Part shown: piece after piece, positions 25,223 to 33,225 of the stretch | Layout of the letters: each line of letters begins with the position of its first letter | How positions within the stretch are numbered: position 1 is the stretch's first letter | NCBI GenBank assembly: GCA_020636105.1 | Contig: JACJYL010000002.1 | Span: forward strand, 1,392,001-1,456,000 | Source of the DNA: Lewinellaceae bacterium | GTDB taxonomy: Bacteria > Bacteroidota > Bacteroidia > Chitinophagales > Saprospiraceae | Direction: 5' to 3' | DNA: 64,000 bases | The notes under the pieces: generated by a model | What the model saw: only the letters and a program-made list of their open reading frames with translations | Database searches by the model: none | What the model was told of the DNA's origin: nothing | Position numbers and translations under genes: made by a program

Positions 25223-26452
25223 TTAATCCATATTAGGGTTCACTTTGAAGAATTTAATGGTTTTTGAAGAATCCTGGTCAGGTATCAAAATTGATTTTTC
25301 CCCCTTTTGCAAAGTTTCAAGACTATAAAAAACAGGATTGATCTCATCGTAAATTGGAGGTAATAATTCCTTTCCATTTGCATCAAATATTCCGTATAAA
25401 TTATTTTGTTTTACCCTAATGTAACGGGAAATCAGGAAATAAATCTCTTCATATTTAGTTGGAAGAATCATCATTCCTTTATTATTATAGATTCCGTATT
25501 TACCATTTTCCTTAACAACAAAAAATTCAACAATTTCCTTTTCCTTAGTATTATGGTATCTTTGGATATAAATTTCATCATATTCAATTGGGACAATAAT
25601 TTCATTTTTTATATTCAAAACACCGTGTTTATCATTATCCTTAACTAATAATGTTAAATCATCTCCTATTCGTTTAACATTTTGATATTTTATCGGAATG
25701 ATAATATTATTGTCATAATCAATCAACCCTTTTTTCGACCCTATAGTAGCAATTAAAAAATCAGTAGAATAACCTGTTCCAATATTCAGATCTTGCAATT
25801 GCTCGTATTCCTTATTCTTTAAGTGATATTTACGTCTATTATCTACGTAAATATCATTTTCGTAACAATCACATAAATTAGGATAAGTAACAAGATTATT
25901 AAACCGAAAAATTGGTTGTTCCTGCATTGGAGGCACTGGGGGAGGAGGAATGTTATTGTATTCGTCTTTTTTTCGGCTTATCAGGTAGACATCCCATTCT
26001 TCATAATTTTTGAATTGTGAACTATCTCTGAATTTTATTGATTTCACCTTTAGAACGCCTCCTATATAAAACAGTTTCAATTCGATCTGAGCAATAATTT
26101 TCATTTCATCTACATCAAAAATTGTTTTGGTAAAAGTCAAATTCGGCTCGCCTAATACATTTATTATTCCAAGGTATTTTGAAGTCTTATTGCTTCTAAT
26201 TTTATCTTTAATTTCGGCTAGTTCACTTTCAAAATGCTTATCTGGCTTGAAACGTTTGTCCAAAAAATCTTTTGTTTTAAATTCATTTAGCACATCAGTT
26301 TTACAATACCGGGTTAAACAGGAGAAAGTAAGTTTGGCAATTAGAATTTCATAAACTGTCCCCCGACCAGCATCAAAATGTTTAATTTTTTGCCCCAAAG
26401 AACCAGCTAAAAGGGTTATTTGAAATAGGAGGATTAAGTATACTTTTTTCAT
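25223..26452 (-). CDS. WG-repeat protein, exported
   Basis: The 409-residue protein has a signal peptide (MKKVYLILLFQITLLAGSLG) and, from about residue 230, at least four WG/KWG-type repeats with the pattern G-h-(Y/D)-N...G...I-P-(I/T)-x-Y-(D/E)-x-I, for example KKGLIDYDNN, KHGVLNIKNE, KYGIYNNKGM and LYGIFDANGK. The N-terminal 220 residues are unfamiliar and contain a short Pro-rich stretch (NIPPPPVPPM). WG repeats form beta-propeller-like or solenoid surfaces and are found in exported proteins, but their role is unclear. The gene is A/T-rich compared with the core genes. Confidence 0.85.
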   Translation of the reverse strand: MKKVYLILLFQITLLAGSLGQKIKHFDAGRGTVYEILIAKLTFSCLTRYCKTDVLNEFKTKDFLDKRFKPDKHFESELAEIKDKIRSNKTSKYLGIINVLGEPNLTFTKTIFDVDEMKIIAQIELKLFYIGGVLKVKSIKFRDSSQFKNYEEWDVYLISRKKDEYNNIPPPPVPPMQEQPIFRFNNLVTYPNLCDCYENDIYVDNRRKYHLKNKEYEQLQDLNIGTGYSTDFLIATIGSKKGLIDYDNNIIIPIKYQNVKRIGDDLTLLVKDNDKHGVLNIKNEIIVPIEYDEIYIQRYHNTKEKEIVEFFVVKENGKYGIYNNKGMMILPTKYEEIYFLISRYIRVKQNNLYGIFDANGKELLPPIYDEINPVFYSLETLQKGEKSILIPDQDSSKTIKFFKVNPNMD

Positions 26453-26527
26453 TTTTATGGTTTTTTTGTTTTCAATATGCTTTATTGAACTAAAATAATG
26501 TGAATTGGACTTTTTGCCGTGTATTCT

Positions 26528-27407
26528 TTAGCCATTTTCTTCGTAGTAATATGAGTAGTCAATTCCTTTCATAAACATTTCACGGTCGTTTATTTTGGTG
26601 GTGAGCGCATTATTCAAAAGAGTTTTTAAAACACTACTTTTTGTCGGACTTAGCATCATTGCATTCATGTAATCTCGCTTGCTTATCATACTCCAATCCA
26701 CGCATTTTTTGAGGCGTTTTTTTAGTATCAAATCCAACCATATTCGGGTGCTTCTACCATTTCCTTCCATAAATGGGTGTGCAATGTTCATTTCTACAAT
26801 TTTTTTCGATTTCGTCAAATGTAGTTTCGGGCATTGCTTCTATTTGTATTAATGTGTCGCCCAAAAAGCGTGATACGGCAAATTGAAAACCACTCTTTGA
26901 AATATTTTTTTGCCTGATTTGTCCCGCAAAATCATACAATCCGCCAAACAAATAAGCGTGTATTTGTTGCAAACCTTTGGTTGTGCCAACTTCTATGCTA
27001 TTGATAAAAGAACTTTCAAACATAGCATACGCTTTTGTTTTGCTTTTTCCATCTATACTTTCATCGCTGTACGTAAACCATTCTATAAATCGGTTTGCCT
27101 TTTTGCTCGGAAATTCTTTGCCTAAAGCAATTATACCAGTGTAATCCAACATGTCGGTTAAATATCGTTTACCGTCACTTGCAAAAAGTTTCAGTTGGGT
27201 AGTGGCACTAACCAACTCGCTGTTTTCTTTTTTCAATTTAGCTTTAAGATATTTCCAATAGTTGCGGGTTTTGGTGTAGTCGTCTTGGTCGGTAAGCAAA
27301 GCTACAATATCCAACACACTAAACCACCACTTGGCGTTTTGTTCGTCCCAAACGGCACGAACTTCGCGATCATCAAAAAAACGTATGGATAATTTTGTAT
27401 CACTCAT
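26528..27407 (-). pseudogene. BRO-N/Fic-domain gene disrupted by a one-base frameshift
   Basis: The first frame (from 27407) encodes a BRO-N-like start (VRAVWDEQNAKWWFSVLDIV) and then a Fic-domain front part (TTKGLQQIHAYLFGGLYDFA, GQIRQKNISKSGFQFA, IEAMPETTFDEIE). It then reads through a run of seven A residues on the coding strand (plus strand 26800-26806) into a wrong frame and stops at 26754. With six A residues the frame would continue as EKIVEMNIAHPFMEGNGRST, which is the catalytic Fic motif HPFxxGNGRxxR, and would reach the stop at 26528 through WSMISKRDYMNAM and SYYYEENG. Fic enzymes transfer AMP or related groups to target proteins; the intact relatives occur in mobile or defence-like loci. 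The break may be true decay, phase variation or a sequencing error. Confidence 0.85.
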
Positions 27408-27449
27408 AATTTTAATGCCATCTATTCTGTCACTCTGTAATTATCCGTG

Positions 27450-27457
27450 CAAAGTTA
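27450..27457 (-). promoter_or_regulatory. Bacteroidota -7 element for the BRO-N/Fic gene
   Basis: CAAAGTTA on the plus strand gives TAACTTTG on the coding strand, an exact TAnnTTTG match 43 bp before the ATG at 27407. No -33 element was recognised. Confidence 0.45.
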
Positions 27458-27644
27458 TTATAATTTTTATCTCGTAGTTGAAGTTGCTGTGTCACGTTAC
27501 AATGAACGCCAACTTAAACATATACGCCCCCAAAAAAACAAAACCCCAAAAAACAGAGCGACAAAAGCCAGCGGAGGCGGGGAAAGGATTCCTAAAAACC
27601 CTCCAAATGTATGTACAATCCCCTTTAGAATCAATTCAAATAAA

Positions 27645-27684
27645 ACACAAAGACCGGAGCCAAAACAATGTCTGACTCCGGTCT
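27645..27684 (-). terminator. Terminator of the tyrosine phenol-lyase gene
   Basis: AGACCGGAG (27651-27659) and CTCCGGTCT (27676-27684) form a 9-bp stem. On the minus strand it is followed by TTGTGTTTTAT. It lies 19 bp past the stop of the gene at 27703. Confidence 0.75.
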
Positions 27685-27702
27685 CAAAACTAAAAACTCC
27701 TA

Positions 27703-29106
27703 TTACTTCAAGGGTTCAAACCTGGCCTGGAAAAATCGCAGGTACTCAGGCTCATAAACCATTTTCAGCCCCTTGGCCTTTTCTCTTTCATCAAACACGG
27801 CTTTAACCGATTCTGCTATGACATCCATATGCGCCTCGGTGTACACCCGGCGCGGAATGGTGAGACGCATCAGTTCCAGTTTCGGATAGCGGTGATCACC
27901 TGTTTTGGGATCACGGCCGGCACTGACCACGCCCCTTTCCATGCCCCGCACCCCGGAATCGAGGTAAATGTTGGAGGCAAGGGTCTGAGCAGGAAACTGA
28001 TCCTGCGGAATATGTGGATAAAAGGCTTTAGCATCTAAAAAGATAGCGTGTCCTCCTACCGGTTTGACGATGGGTACGCCCCAGTCTTCCAACAATTGTC
28101 CGAGGTAGAATACTTGTCCGATTCGGGATTTGATATGTTGATCCTGAACGGATTCCTTGATCCCGATAGCCATGGCTTCCATATCGCGGCCCGCCATACC
28201 TCCATAAGTATGCAATCCTTCGTACACCACGACGAGGTTACGCAGTTTGTCAAAAACAGCCGGGTCATTTACGGCCAGCCAGCCACCGATATTCACGAGG
28301 TGGTCCTTTTTACCACTCATCCAGGCCCCGTCGGCATAACTGCAAAATTCGAAGAGAATTTTCTTCACAGGCATATCGGCATAACCGGCTTCCTTGTTTT
28401 GAATGAACCAGGAATTTTCAACCAGTCGTGTAGCATCAAGATAGAGTAAAAGACCATATTTATCACAAAGCGCCCGAACGGCCTTGATGTTTTCCATGCT
28501 CACCGGTTGTCCGCCGGCCATGTTTACCGTACCGGCGAGGCTGACGTAAGCGATTTTGTCCGCGCCTTCTTTTTTAATCAGGTTTTCGAGCTTTTGCAGG
28601 TCGATATTTCCTTTAAAAGGAAACTCATTTTGCGGATCATGGGCCTCATCGATGATGACATCCACAAAGATACCGCCAGCCAGTTCCTGGTGCAGACGAG
28701 TGGTGGTGAAATACATGTTTCCGGGCACAAACTGTCCGGGTTGAATCATCGTCCTGCTGATGAGGTGTTCCGCTCCCCTGCCCTGGTGCGTCGGCACAAT
28801 GTGTTTGAAGGAATAGTGTTTTTGAATGGCTTTTTCCAGGTGGTAAAAGTTGACACTTCCCGCATAGGATTCATCCCCCAGCATCATGCCTGCCCATTGG
28901 CGGTCGCTCATGGCACTGGTACCGCTGTCGGTCAGCAGATCGATGTAAACGTCTTTGGATTTGAGTAAAAAGGTATTGTACCCCGCCTTTTTCAATGCGT
29001 TTTGGCGCTTTTTACGTGTTGTTGTTTCGAGAGGCTCCACCATTTTAATTTTCCATGGTTCAGCCCAGGATCTTCTTCCTTTTTGTTGACCAATTGTCTT
29101 TAACAT
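27703..29106 (-). CDS. tpl: Tyrosine phenol-lyase (beta-tyrosinase)
   Basis: The 467-residue PLP enzyme belongs to the beta-eliminating lyases shared by tryptophanase and tyrosine phenol-lyase. Comparison from memory with Citrobacter freundii TPL shows a constant offset of ten residues: Tyr81 (Y71), Thr134 (T124), Asn195 (N185), Asp224 (D214), PLP-binding Lys267 in SGKKD (K257), Arg391 in MERG (R381) and Phe458 in RFF (F448). Arg391 and Phe458 mark the phenol-binding site; tryptophanases have VEIG-like wording and His in these places. The enzyme therefore should split L-tyrosine into phenol, pyruvate and ammonia, reversibly, in the cytoplasm. It stands alone, with a terminator at 27651 and a structured leader upstream. 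Some databases would label it tryptophanase. Confidence 0.85.
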   Translation of the reverse strand: MLKTIGQQKGRRSWAEPWKIKMVEPLETTTRKKRQNALKKAGYNTFLLKSKDVYIDLLTDSGTSAMSDRQWAGMMLGDESYAGSVNFYHLEKAIQKHYSFKHIVPTHQGRGAEHLISRTMIQPGQFVPGNMYFTTTRLHQELAGGIFVDVIIDEAHDPQNEFPFKGNIDLQKLENLIKKEGADKIAYVSLAGTVNMAGGQPVSMENIKAVRALCDKYGLLLYLDATRLVENSWFIQNKEAGYADMPVKKILFEFCSYADGAWMSGKKDHLVNIGGWLAVNDPAVFDKLRNLVVVYEGLHTYGGMAGRDMEAMAIGIKESVQDQHIKSRIGQVFYLGQLLEDWGVPIVKPVGGHAIFLDAKAFYPHIPQDQFPAQTLASNIYLDSGVRGMERGVVSAGRDPKTGDHRYPKLELMRLTIPRRVYTEAHMDVIAESVKAVFDEREKAKGLKMVYEPEYLRFFQARFEPLK

Positions 29107-29458
29107 ATATATAGTTTATAATGCGTTAATTAATGTCAAACCCGGCATGTTATGGTCAATGGAAAAAGTCCGAAAGATCATCAAAGGAATCGATGATCCG
29201 GTCACGAAATGTGACTTTTTGTGTTGGTGTTCAATTGAAAATATCAACAATAAAAAGAGGCTTAAGTTGCCTTAAAAAACACCTTTTTTTATTGGGGCAA
29301 AAGTACGGAAAATTAACTGAAAAGAACTCAAAAAAAATGTTTATTAGCTTGAAAAAACAGGAATCAATCAAGGTATTTGATGCCAAAATCCGGATTTTAA
29401 TGCCTTAAAATTCAAAGCATTAAATATCTTTACTCCCATAAAATAGAATAAACCTACT
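29107..29458. other. Leader/intergenic region upstream of tpl
   Basis: The 352-bp region between tpl (minus) and the esterase (plus) has no credible gene; a 91-codon plus-strand frame shows no family signal. It holds two adjacent hairpins, GATCATC/GATGATC (29176-29198) and GTCAC/GTGAC (29201-29215), the second followed by TTTTTGTG on the plus strand, and a -7 match at 29298-29305. Confidence 0.6.
29298..29305 (-). promoter_or_regulatory. Possible -7 element for tpl
   Basis: CAAAAGTA on the plus strand is TACTTTTG on the coding strand, an exact TAnnTTTG match. A TTTTTTTTG-like -33 lies about 24 bp further up. If used, the tpl message would have a leader of about 190 nt containing the two hairpins at 29176-29215. 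Confidence 0.4.
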
Positions 29459-30037
29459 TTGATAAATAACAAAACCATCCTCTACCTCCACGGCTTCAAC
29501 AGCGACGGCATTGGTTACAAACCGGATGCCCTGAGAGCGCATTTCAAAAACGATATTATCCTGGCACCCGATCTCGAAGCTGACCCTGTTTTGGTGCAGC
29601 AAGCCGTCAGAGCGCTCATAGGCGAAAATCCCGGGGACTTATTCTTCATCGGCACCTCGCTCGGTGGTTTTTATGCCTGGTATTTCGGGGCACTGACCGG
29701 CCGGCCGGCGTTTCTCTACAATCCTTCCATGCAGCCTCATGTTACCCTGGACGATCGCGGGGTCGGACATTTCAAAACGTGGACCAAAGCACGGGATTAC
29801 CATTTTAAAACGGAATACCTGGCAGTTTTGGAATCGATGCGGGAGGAAGCGAAGGAAAGGGAAAGTCCCGAAAATTTGAATTTTTTCCTGGCCACCGATG
29901 ACGATGTGATCGACCATCTGATGCTGCCCGCAGAATACCCCGACGCCAATTTTTTGCAATGGTTCGATCAGGTAGGCCATCGGTTCAGTACCTTTGCAGA
30001 CACGATGCCGCTGGTGGAGGAATTGATGAGGGGATAG
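29459..30037 (+). CDS. YqiA-like alpha/beta-hydrolase esterase
   Basis: No ATG is available; translation most likely begins with the TTG at 29459, directly before INNKTILYLHGFNSDG. The protein (192 aa) has the YqiA/UPF0227 pattern: oxyanion strand LYLHGFNSDGIGYK, the nucleophile elbow GTSLGGFYA, an acidic residue in FFLATDDDVIDHL and the catalytic His in VGHRFSTF. The family hydrolyses short acyl esters with unclear natural substrates. The protein is cytoplasmic. The TTG start and lack of a nearby promoter match make the exact 5' end uncertain. Confidence 0.8.
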   Translation: MINNKTILYLHGFNSDGIGYKPDALRAHFKNDIILAPDLEADPVLVQQAVRALIGENPGDLFFIGTSLGGFYAWYFGALTGRPAFLYNPSMQPHVTLDDRGVGHFKTWTKARDYHFKTEYLAVLESMREEAKERESPENLNFFLATDDDVIDHLMLPAEYPDANFLQWFDQVGHRFSTFADTMPLVEELMRG

Positions 30038-30057
30038 ACGGTGTGAAGGTGAACTAC

Positions 30058-30150
30058 TTAACCGCGGTGAACACAAAGAAAGCGCAGAGGTCACAAGGTA
30101 TGCTCCGCGTCCTTTGCGCCTTCTTTGCGGCCTCTGCGGTAAAATTTATC
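30058..30150. repeat. Dispersed CTTTGCGG-type inverted repeat
   Basis: The left half (ACCGCGGTGAACACAAAGAA, AGCGCAGAGG) is roughly complementary to the right half (CTTTGCGCCTTCTTTGCGGC, CTCTGCGGT). Shorter relatives occur at 30834-30885 (TTTGCGCCTCCTTTGCGGTA) and 23855-23880 (TTGCGCACCTTGCGGTTAAA). Confidence 0.55.
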
Positions 30151-30224
30151 TCTCATAAATTTATCCCCTTAAAACATCGCTTTTTCACCCTTATTATTTA
30201 GATCCTGACGCTTAATCAAACAAT

Positions 30225-30722
30225 ATGAATAACCTACTACAGCAATGGAAGAACAAAAAGGACGGGGCGAATAAGAAACATACCCGGTTTGTCAACAGGC
30301 TTCGGGAGCAGCGCGGTAAACACCTCGACCAATGGGCTGAAAGCCTGCACGATGAAGTGTTTCGGTCCATCGATTGTATGGATTGTGCGAATTGCTGTAC
30401 CACCATTCCGGCCATGGTCAATCCGACGGATGCGACGCGGATCGCCAAACACCTCAAAATAAGCGAATCAGCATTTGAGGAGAAATACCTCACCAGGGAT
30501 GATGACGGGGATACGGTTTTTAAAACAAGTCCTTGCGTTTTTTTACAGGAAGACAACGCCTGTTCGATCTATGAGATACGCCCGAAAGCCTGCCGGGAAT
30601 ACCCGCATACCAATAACCTGGAATTCTCCCAAAACATTAACGTCCATGCCGCCAATTCCATGTATTGTCCGGCCGTCTTCCATATCCTGGAGCGAATGAT
30701 GAAAAATTTTCCGATAGGTTAA
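30225..30722 (+). CDS. YkgJ-family cysteine-cluster protein, 165 aa
   Basis: The protein contains the CxxxCC pattern of this family (IDCMDCANCCTT), a second pair of Cys in SPCVFLQEDNACSIYEIRP and the conserved RPKACREYP. These residues probably bind zinc or an iron-sulfur cluster. The family is widespread and functionally uncharacterised. It starts about 190 bp after the esterase on the same strand with an inverted repeat between them. Its stop is immediately followed by an 8-bp tandem repeat array. Confidence 0.88.
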   Translation: MNNLLQQWKNKKDGANKKHTRFVNRLREQRGKHLDQWAESLHDEVFRSIDCMDCANCCTTIPAMVNPTDATRIAKHLKISESAFEEKYLTRDDDGDTVFKTSPCVFLQEDNACSIYEIRPKACREYPHTNNLEFSQNINVHAANSMYCPAVFHILERMMKNFPIG

Positions 30723-30826
30723 GGATGTGTGGATGTGTGGATGCGAGGATGCGAGGATGTGAGGATGTGAGGATGTGTGGATGCGAGGATGTGAGGATGC
30801 GAGGATGTGAGGATGCGAGGATGTGA
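30723..30826. repeat. Tandem array of 13 octamers (GGATGNGN)
   Basis: Thirteen consecutive 8-bp units follow exactly, all of the form GGATG(T/C)G(T/A), for example GGATGTGT, GGATGCGA and GGATGTGA. The array starts 1 bp after the YkgJ stop. The variation sits at two positions only, which indicates a degenerate microsatellite. Confidence 0.95.
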
Positions 30827-30911
30827 AAAATGAATTTCTTTGCGCCTCCTTTGCGGTATTTGCGGTCCTTGCGGTTAAATCCACTTCAAATCAATTCGAA
30901 ATGGGGCAGGG

Positions 30912-31454
30912 TTACACTTTTTTATGGTCGCCAAAACGGGGAAGCTGCAGGTCTTTTTCAGAAATGATAAACTCCACTCCGGGCAATTCCCAGTCGATAT
31001 TAAGGATTGGATCGTTGTACAGTATACCTCCTTCGTGGGCTTTGGAATAGAAATTATCGCATTTGTAGGCAAATTCCGCCGTCTCGCTCAACACAACGTA
31101 ACCATGGGCAAATCCCCTGGGAACAAACAACTGCTTTTTGTTCTCAGCACTCAGGCGAATGCCGAACCACTGCCCGTAAGTATCCGAATTTTCGCGAAGG
31201 TCAACGGCAATATCCAGTACTTCCCCTTCGATCACCCGAACCAGTTTGGCCTGGGCAAATTCACCGGTCTGATAATGCAATCCCCTCAACACTCCCTTGA
31301 CCGACCTTGCCTGGTTGTCCTGAACAAAACGGTAGGGAATACCCGCTGCCGCAAAAGTCCGCTCGTTGTAACTTTCAAAAAAATAACCCCTTCCGTCTTC
31401 CCACACCTTGGGTTCGAAAATGATAAGATCTTTGATTTTAGTGGATCGGAACAC
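30912..31454 (-). CDS. rfbC: dTDP-4-dehydrorhamnose 3,5-epimerase
   Basis: The 180-residue cupin enzyme has all the RmlC markers: IFEPKVWEDGRGYFFESYN, the substrate loop VQDNQARSVKGVLRGLHYQ with catalytic His, VRVIEGEVLDIAVDLR, and PRGFAHGYVVLSETAEFAYKC with the catalytic Tyr region. It converts dTDP-4-keto-6-deoxyglucose to the rhamnose epimer for surface polysaccharide. It is isolated here: rfbA, rfbB and rfbD are not in the window. It lies 119 bp downstream of der on the same strand. Confidence 0.93.
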   Translation of the reverse strand: MFRSTKIKDLIIFEPKVWEDGRGYFFESYNERTFAAAGIPYRFVQDNQARSVKGVLRGLHYQTGEFAQAKLVRVIEGEVLDIAVDLRENSDTYGQWFGIRLSAENKKQLFVPRGFAHGYVVLSETAEFAYKCDNFYSKAHEGGILYNDPILNIDWELPGVEFIISEKDLQLPRFGDHKKV

Positions 31455-31574
31455 GTAATTTATATTTTATTAGCGCATAGGCAAAAAGCACCGGTCTATC
31501 CCTTGAACTCTCCCGACCTACGGTACGATTTCGCTGCGCTCAACTTGAACCATTTGAAGCATTTGAACAAATAC

Positions 31575-32882
31575 CTACTTATTCCTAAAGAAAATACTCA
31601 TAGGCACTCCCGAGAAATTAAAATTTTCCCTCAATTTATTTTCGAGGTAATTTTTGTAATTCTCCTTAATGTGTTTGGGATTACTACAGAAGAAAGCAAA
31701 AGCAGGATAGTAAGTCGGCAATTGGGTTACGTATTTGATTTTGACGAACCTGCCCCGGTGCGCCGGAGGCGGATATTGCTCGATGGCTTCCTGCATGATA
31801 TCATTGAGTTGTGAGGTTTTGATCTTCCTGTTGCGATTTTCAAACACTTCGAGTCCCACTTCTATGGCTTTAAAAATCCGCTGCTTCTCCAGGGCCGAAA
31901 TAAAAAGAATGGGAATGTCCCTGAAAGGGGCGATCTTTTGTTTGACCTCCTTTTCATAGTCACGGGCCGTATTGGTTTCCTTTTCGACAAGATCCCACTT
32001 GTTGATCAATATTACAATACCCTTATTCCGGCGCTGTGCCAGGCGAAGAATACTCATATCCTGGGCTTCCACGCCGGTTTGGGCGTCGATCATCACCAGA
32101 CAGATATCCGCTGCTTCTATGGCTTTGATAGCCCGCATGACCGAATAAAACTCCAGATCCTCATGAACTTTGGCTTTTTTACGCATCCCTGCGGTATCGA
32201 TGAGGTAGAATTCTTTTCCGAATTTTTCGTATTTGGTATGGATGGAATCCCTTGTCGTTCCGGCAATTTCCGTTACGATATTGCGCTCCTGCCCCAACAA
32301 GGCATTGGTCAGGGAAGACTTTCCTACATTGGGCTGCCCGACGATCGCAAATTTCGGGATATCAGTTTCCAGCCTAACTTCATCTTCTATATTAATATGT
32401 TCCGTAACGGCATCCAGCAATTCTCCCGAGCCGCTTCCCGTCATGGAGGACAGGAAAAACGTCTGCTCAAAGCCAAGGCTCCAGAATTCATTGGCATCTA
32501 TCATCCGGGAGTGGTTGTCCACTTTGTTGACCGCCAGGAAAACCTGCCTATCCGTACGACGAAGCATTTGAGCAATATCTTCATCAAAGTCGGTAATCCC
32601 CGTAGTGGTGTCCACCATGAATATGATGACGCTCGCCTCCTCCATGGCTATATGCACCTGGGAACGAATGGCCTTTTCAAACACATCATCCGACGCTTTC
32701 ACAAAACCTCCGGTATCAATTACCGTAAAAGTTTTCCCATTCCAGACGCACGATCCGTACTGACGGTCGCGTGTCACACCACTGACGTCATCGATAATAG
32801 CCTGCCGTTCGCCGATCAACCTGTTATACAAGGTTGATTTCCCGACATTAGGCCTCCCCACAATTGCCACAATATTTCCCAT
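31575..32882 (-). CDS. der: Ribosome biogenesis GTPase Der (EngA)
   Basis: The 435-residue protein has two tandem GTPase domains and a KH-like C-terminal domain, the unique Der layout. First domain: GRPNVGKSTL, DVSGVTRDRQYG, DTGGF, NKVD. Second domain: GQPNVGKSSL, IAGTTRDSIHT, DTAGMRKKAKV, NKWD. The end has the conserved APRHRGRF-like sequence in the form PPAHRGRFVKIKY. Der assembles the 50S subunit and is essential. A -7 promoter match lies 39 bp upstream. Confidence 0.97.
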   Translation of the reverse strand: MGNIVAIVGRPNVGKSTLYNRLIGERQAIIDDVSGVTRDRQYGSCVWNGKTFTVIDTGGFVKASDDVFEKAIRSQVHIAMEEASVIIFMVDTTTGITDFDEDIAQMLRRTDRQVFLAVNKVDNHSRMIDANEFWSLGFEQTFFLSSMTGSGSGELLDAVTEHINIEDEVRLETDIPKFAIVGQPNVGKSSLTNALLGQERNIVTEIAGTTRDSIHTKYEKFGKEFYLIDTAGMRKKAKVHEDLEFYSVMRAIKAIEAADICLVMIDAQTGVEAQDMSILRLAQRRNKGIVILINKWDLVEKETNTARDYEKEVKQKIAPFRDIPILFISALEKQRIFKAIEVGLEVFENRNRKIKTSQLNDIMQEAIEQYPPPAHRGRFVKIKYVTQLPTYYPAFAFFCSNPKHIKENYKNYLENKLRENFNFSGVPMSIFFRNK

Positions 32883-32920
32883 AATTTAGACGATTTGATG
32901 CATAAATTTAAAAAAGCCCA

Positions 32921-32928
32921 CAAAGGTA
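32921..32928 (-). promoter_or_regulatory. Bacteroidota -7 element for der
   Basis: CAAAGGTA on the plus strand gives TACCTTTG, identical to the -7 element of the tRNA-tuf operon at 53449, 39 bp before the ATG at 32882. A -33 TTTG is not evident. Confidence 0.55.
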
Positions 32929-33036
32929 CACAAAACAAAGGGCATTATCTTTTTTAACTCCCGGAAAATCATTCCGTTAGGTTTATTTTTTATGATTGAA
33001 TGCGTGAATGTGTGAATGCGTTTTTTTACATTTTCT

Positions 33037-33124
33037 CATTCCTGCATTGTCGCATTGCCTCATTCTTGCATTGGTTCATTCGTTCATTCCCGCAATCTTG
33101 CATTCTTGCATTGGTTCATTGTCG
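33037..33124. repeat. Tandem array of 11 octamers (CATTNNNN)
   Basis: Eleven consecutive 8-bp units begin CATT or CAAT, such as CATTCCTG, CATTGTCG, CATTCTTG and CATTGGTT. A shorter inverted arm with GAATGCGT and GAATGTGT units precedes it (about 33000-33022). The whole lies in the divergent gap between der and the beta-helix lipoprotein. Confidence 0.85.
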
Positions 33125-33186
33125 CATAATTCCTGTTCTTTTTAACGCAAGACTTCCCTGGAAAAAAATTCTGAATTATCTTTCCG

Positions 33187-33194
33187 TATATTTG
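33187..33194 (+). promoter_or_regulatory. Bacteroidota -7 element for the beta-helix lipoprotein gene
   Basis: TATATTTG matches TAnnTTTG exactly and lies 32 bp before the ATG at 33226. No clear -33 TTG is present at 17-23 bp. Confidence 0.55.
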
Positions 33195-33225
33195 CCAGGC
33201 AAAAAACGATAATATATTTTAACGG

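Noticed and set aside
27447..27806. Plus-strand frame of 119 codons running into the tpl 3' end
   Set aside because: It crosses the tpl terminator and the end of tpl and has low-complexity composition.
29133..29408. Plus-strand frame of 91 codons in the tpl leader
   Set aside because: No domain, and it covers the hairpins and promoter match of tpl.
30723..30826. Possible CRISPR array
   Set aside because: The unit is only 8 bp with no spacers, so it is a satellite and not a CRISPR. The 27-bp triplication at 3593 also has no spacers.
30924..31814. Plus-strand open frame of 296 codons over rfbC and der
   Set aside because: It crosses two well-supported minus-strand genes and has no recognisable domain.
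31938..32837. Plus-strand open frame of 299 codons inside der
   Set aside because: Antisense shadow of a conserved GTPase gene; length reflects codon bias of der.
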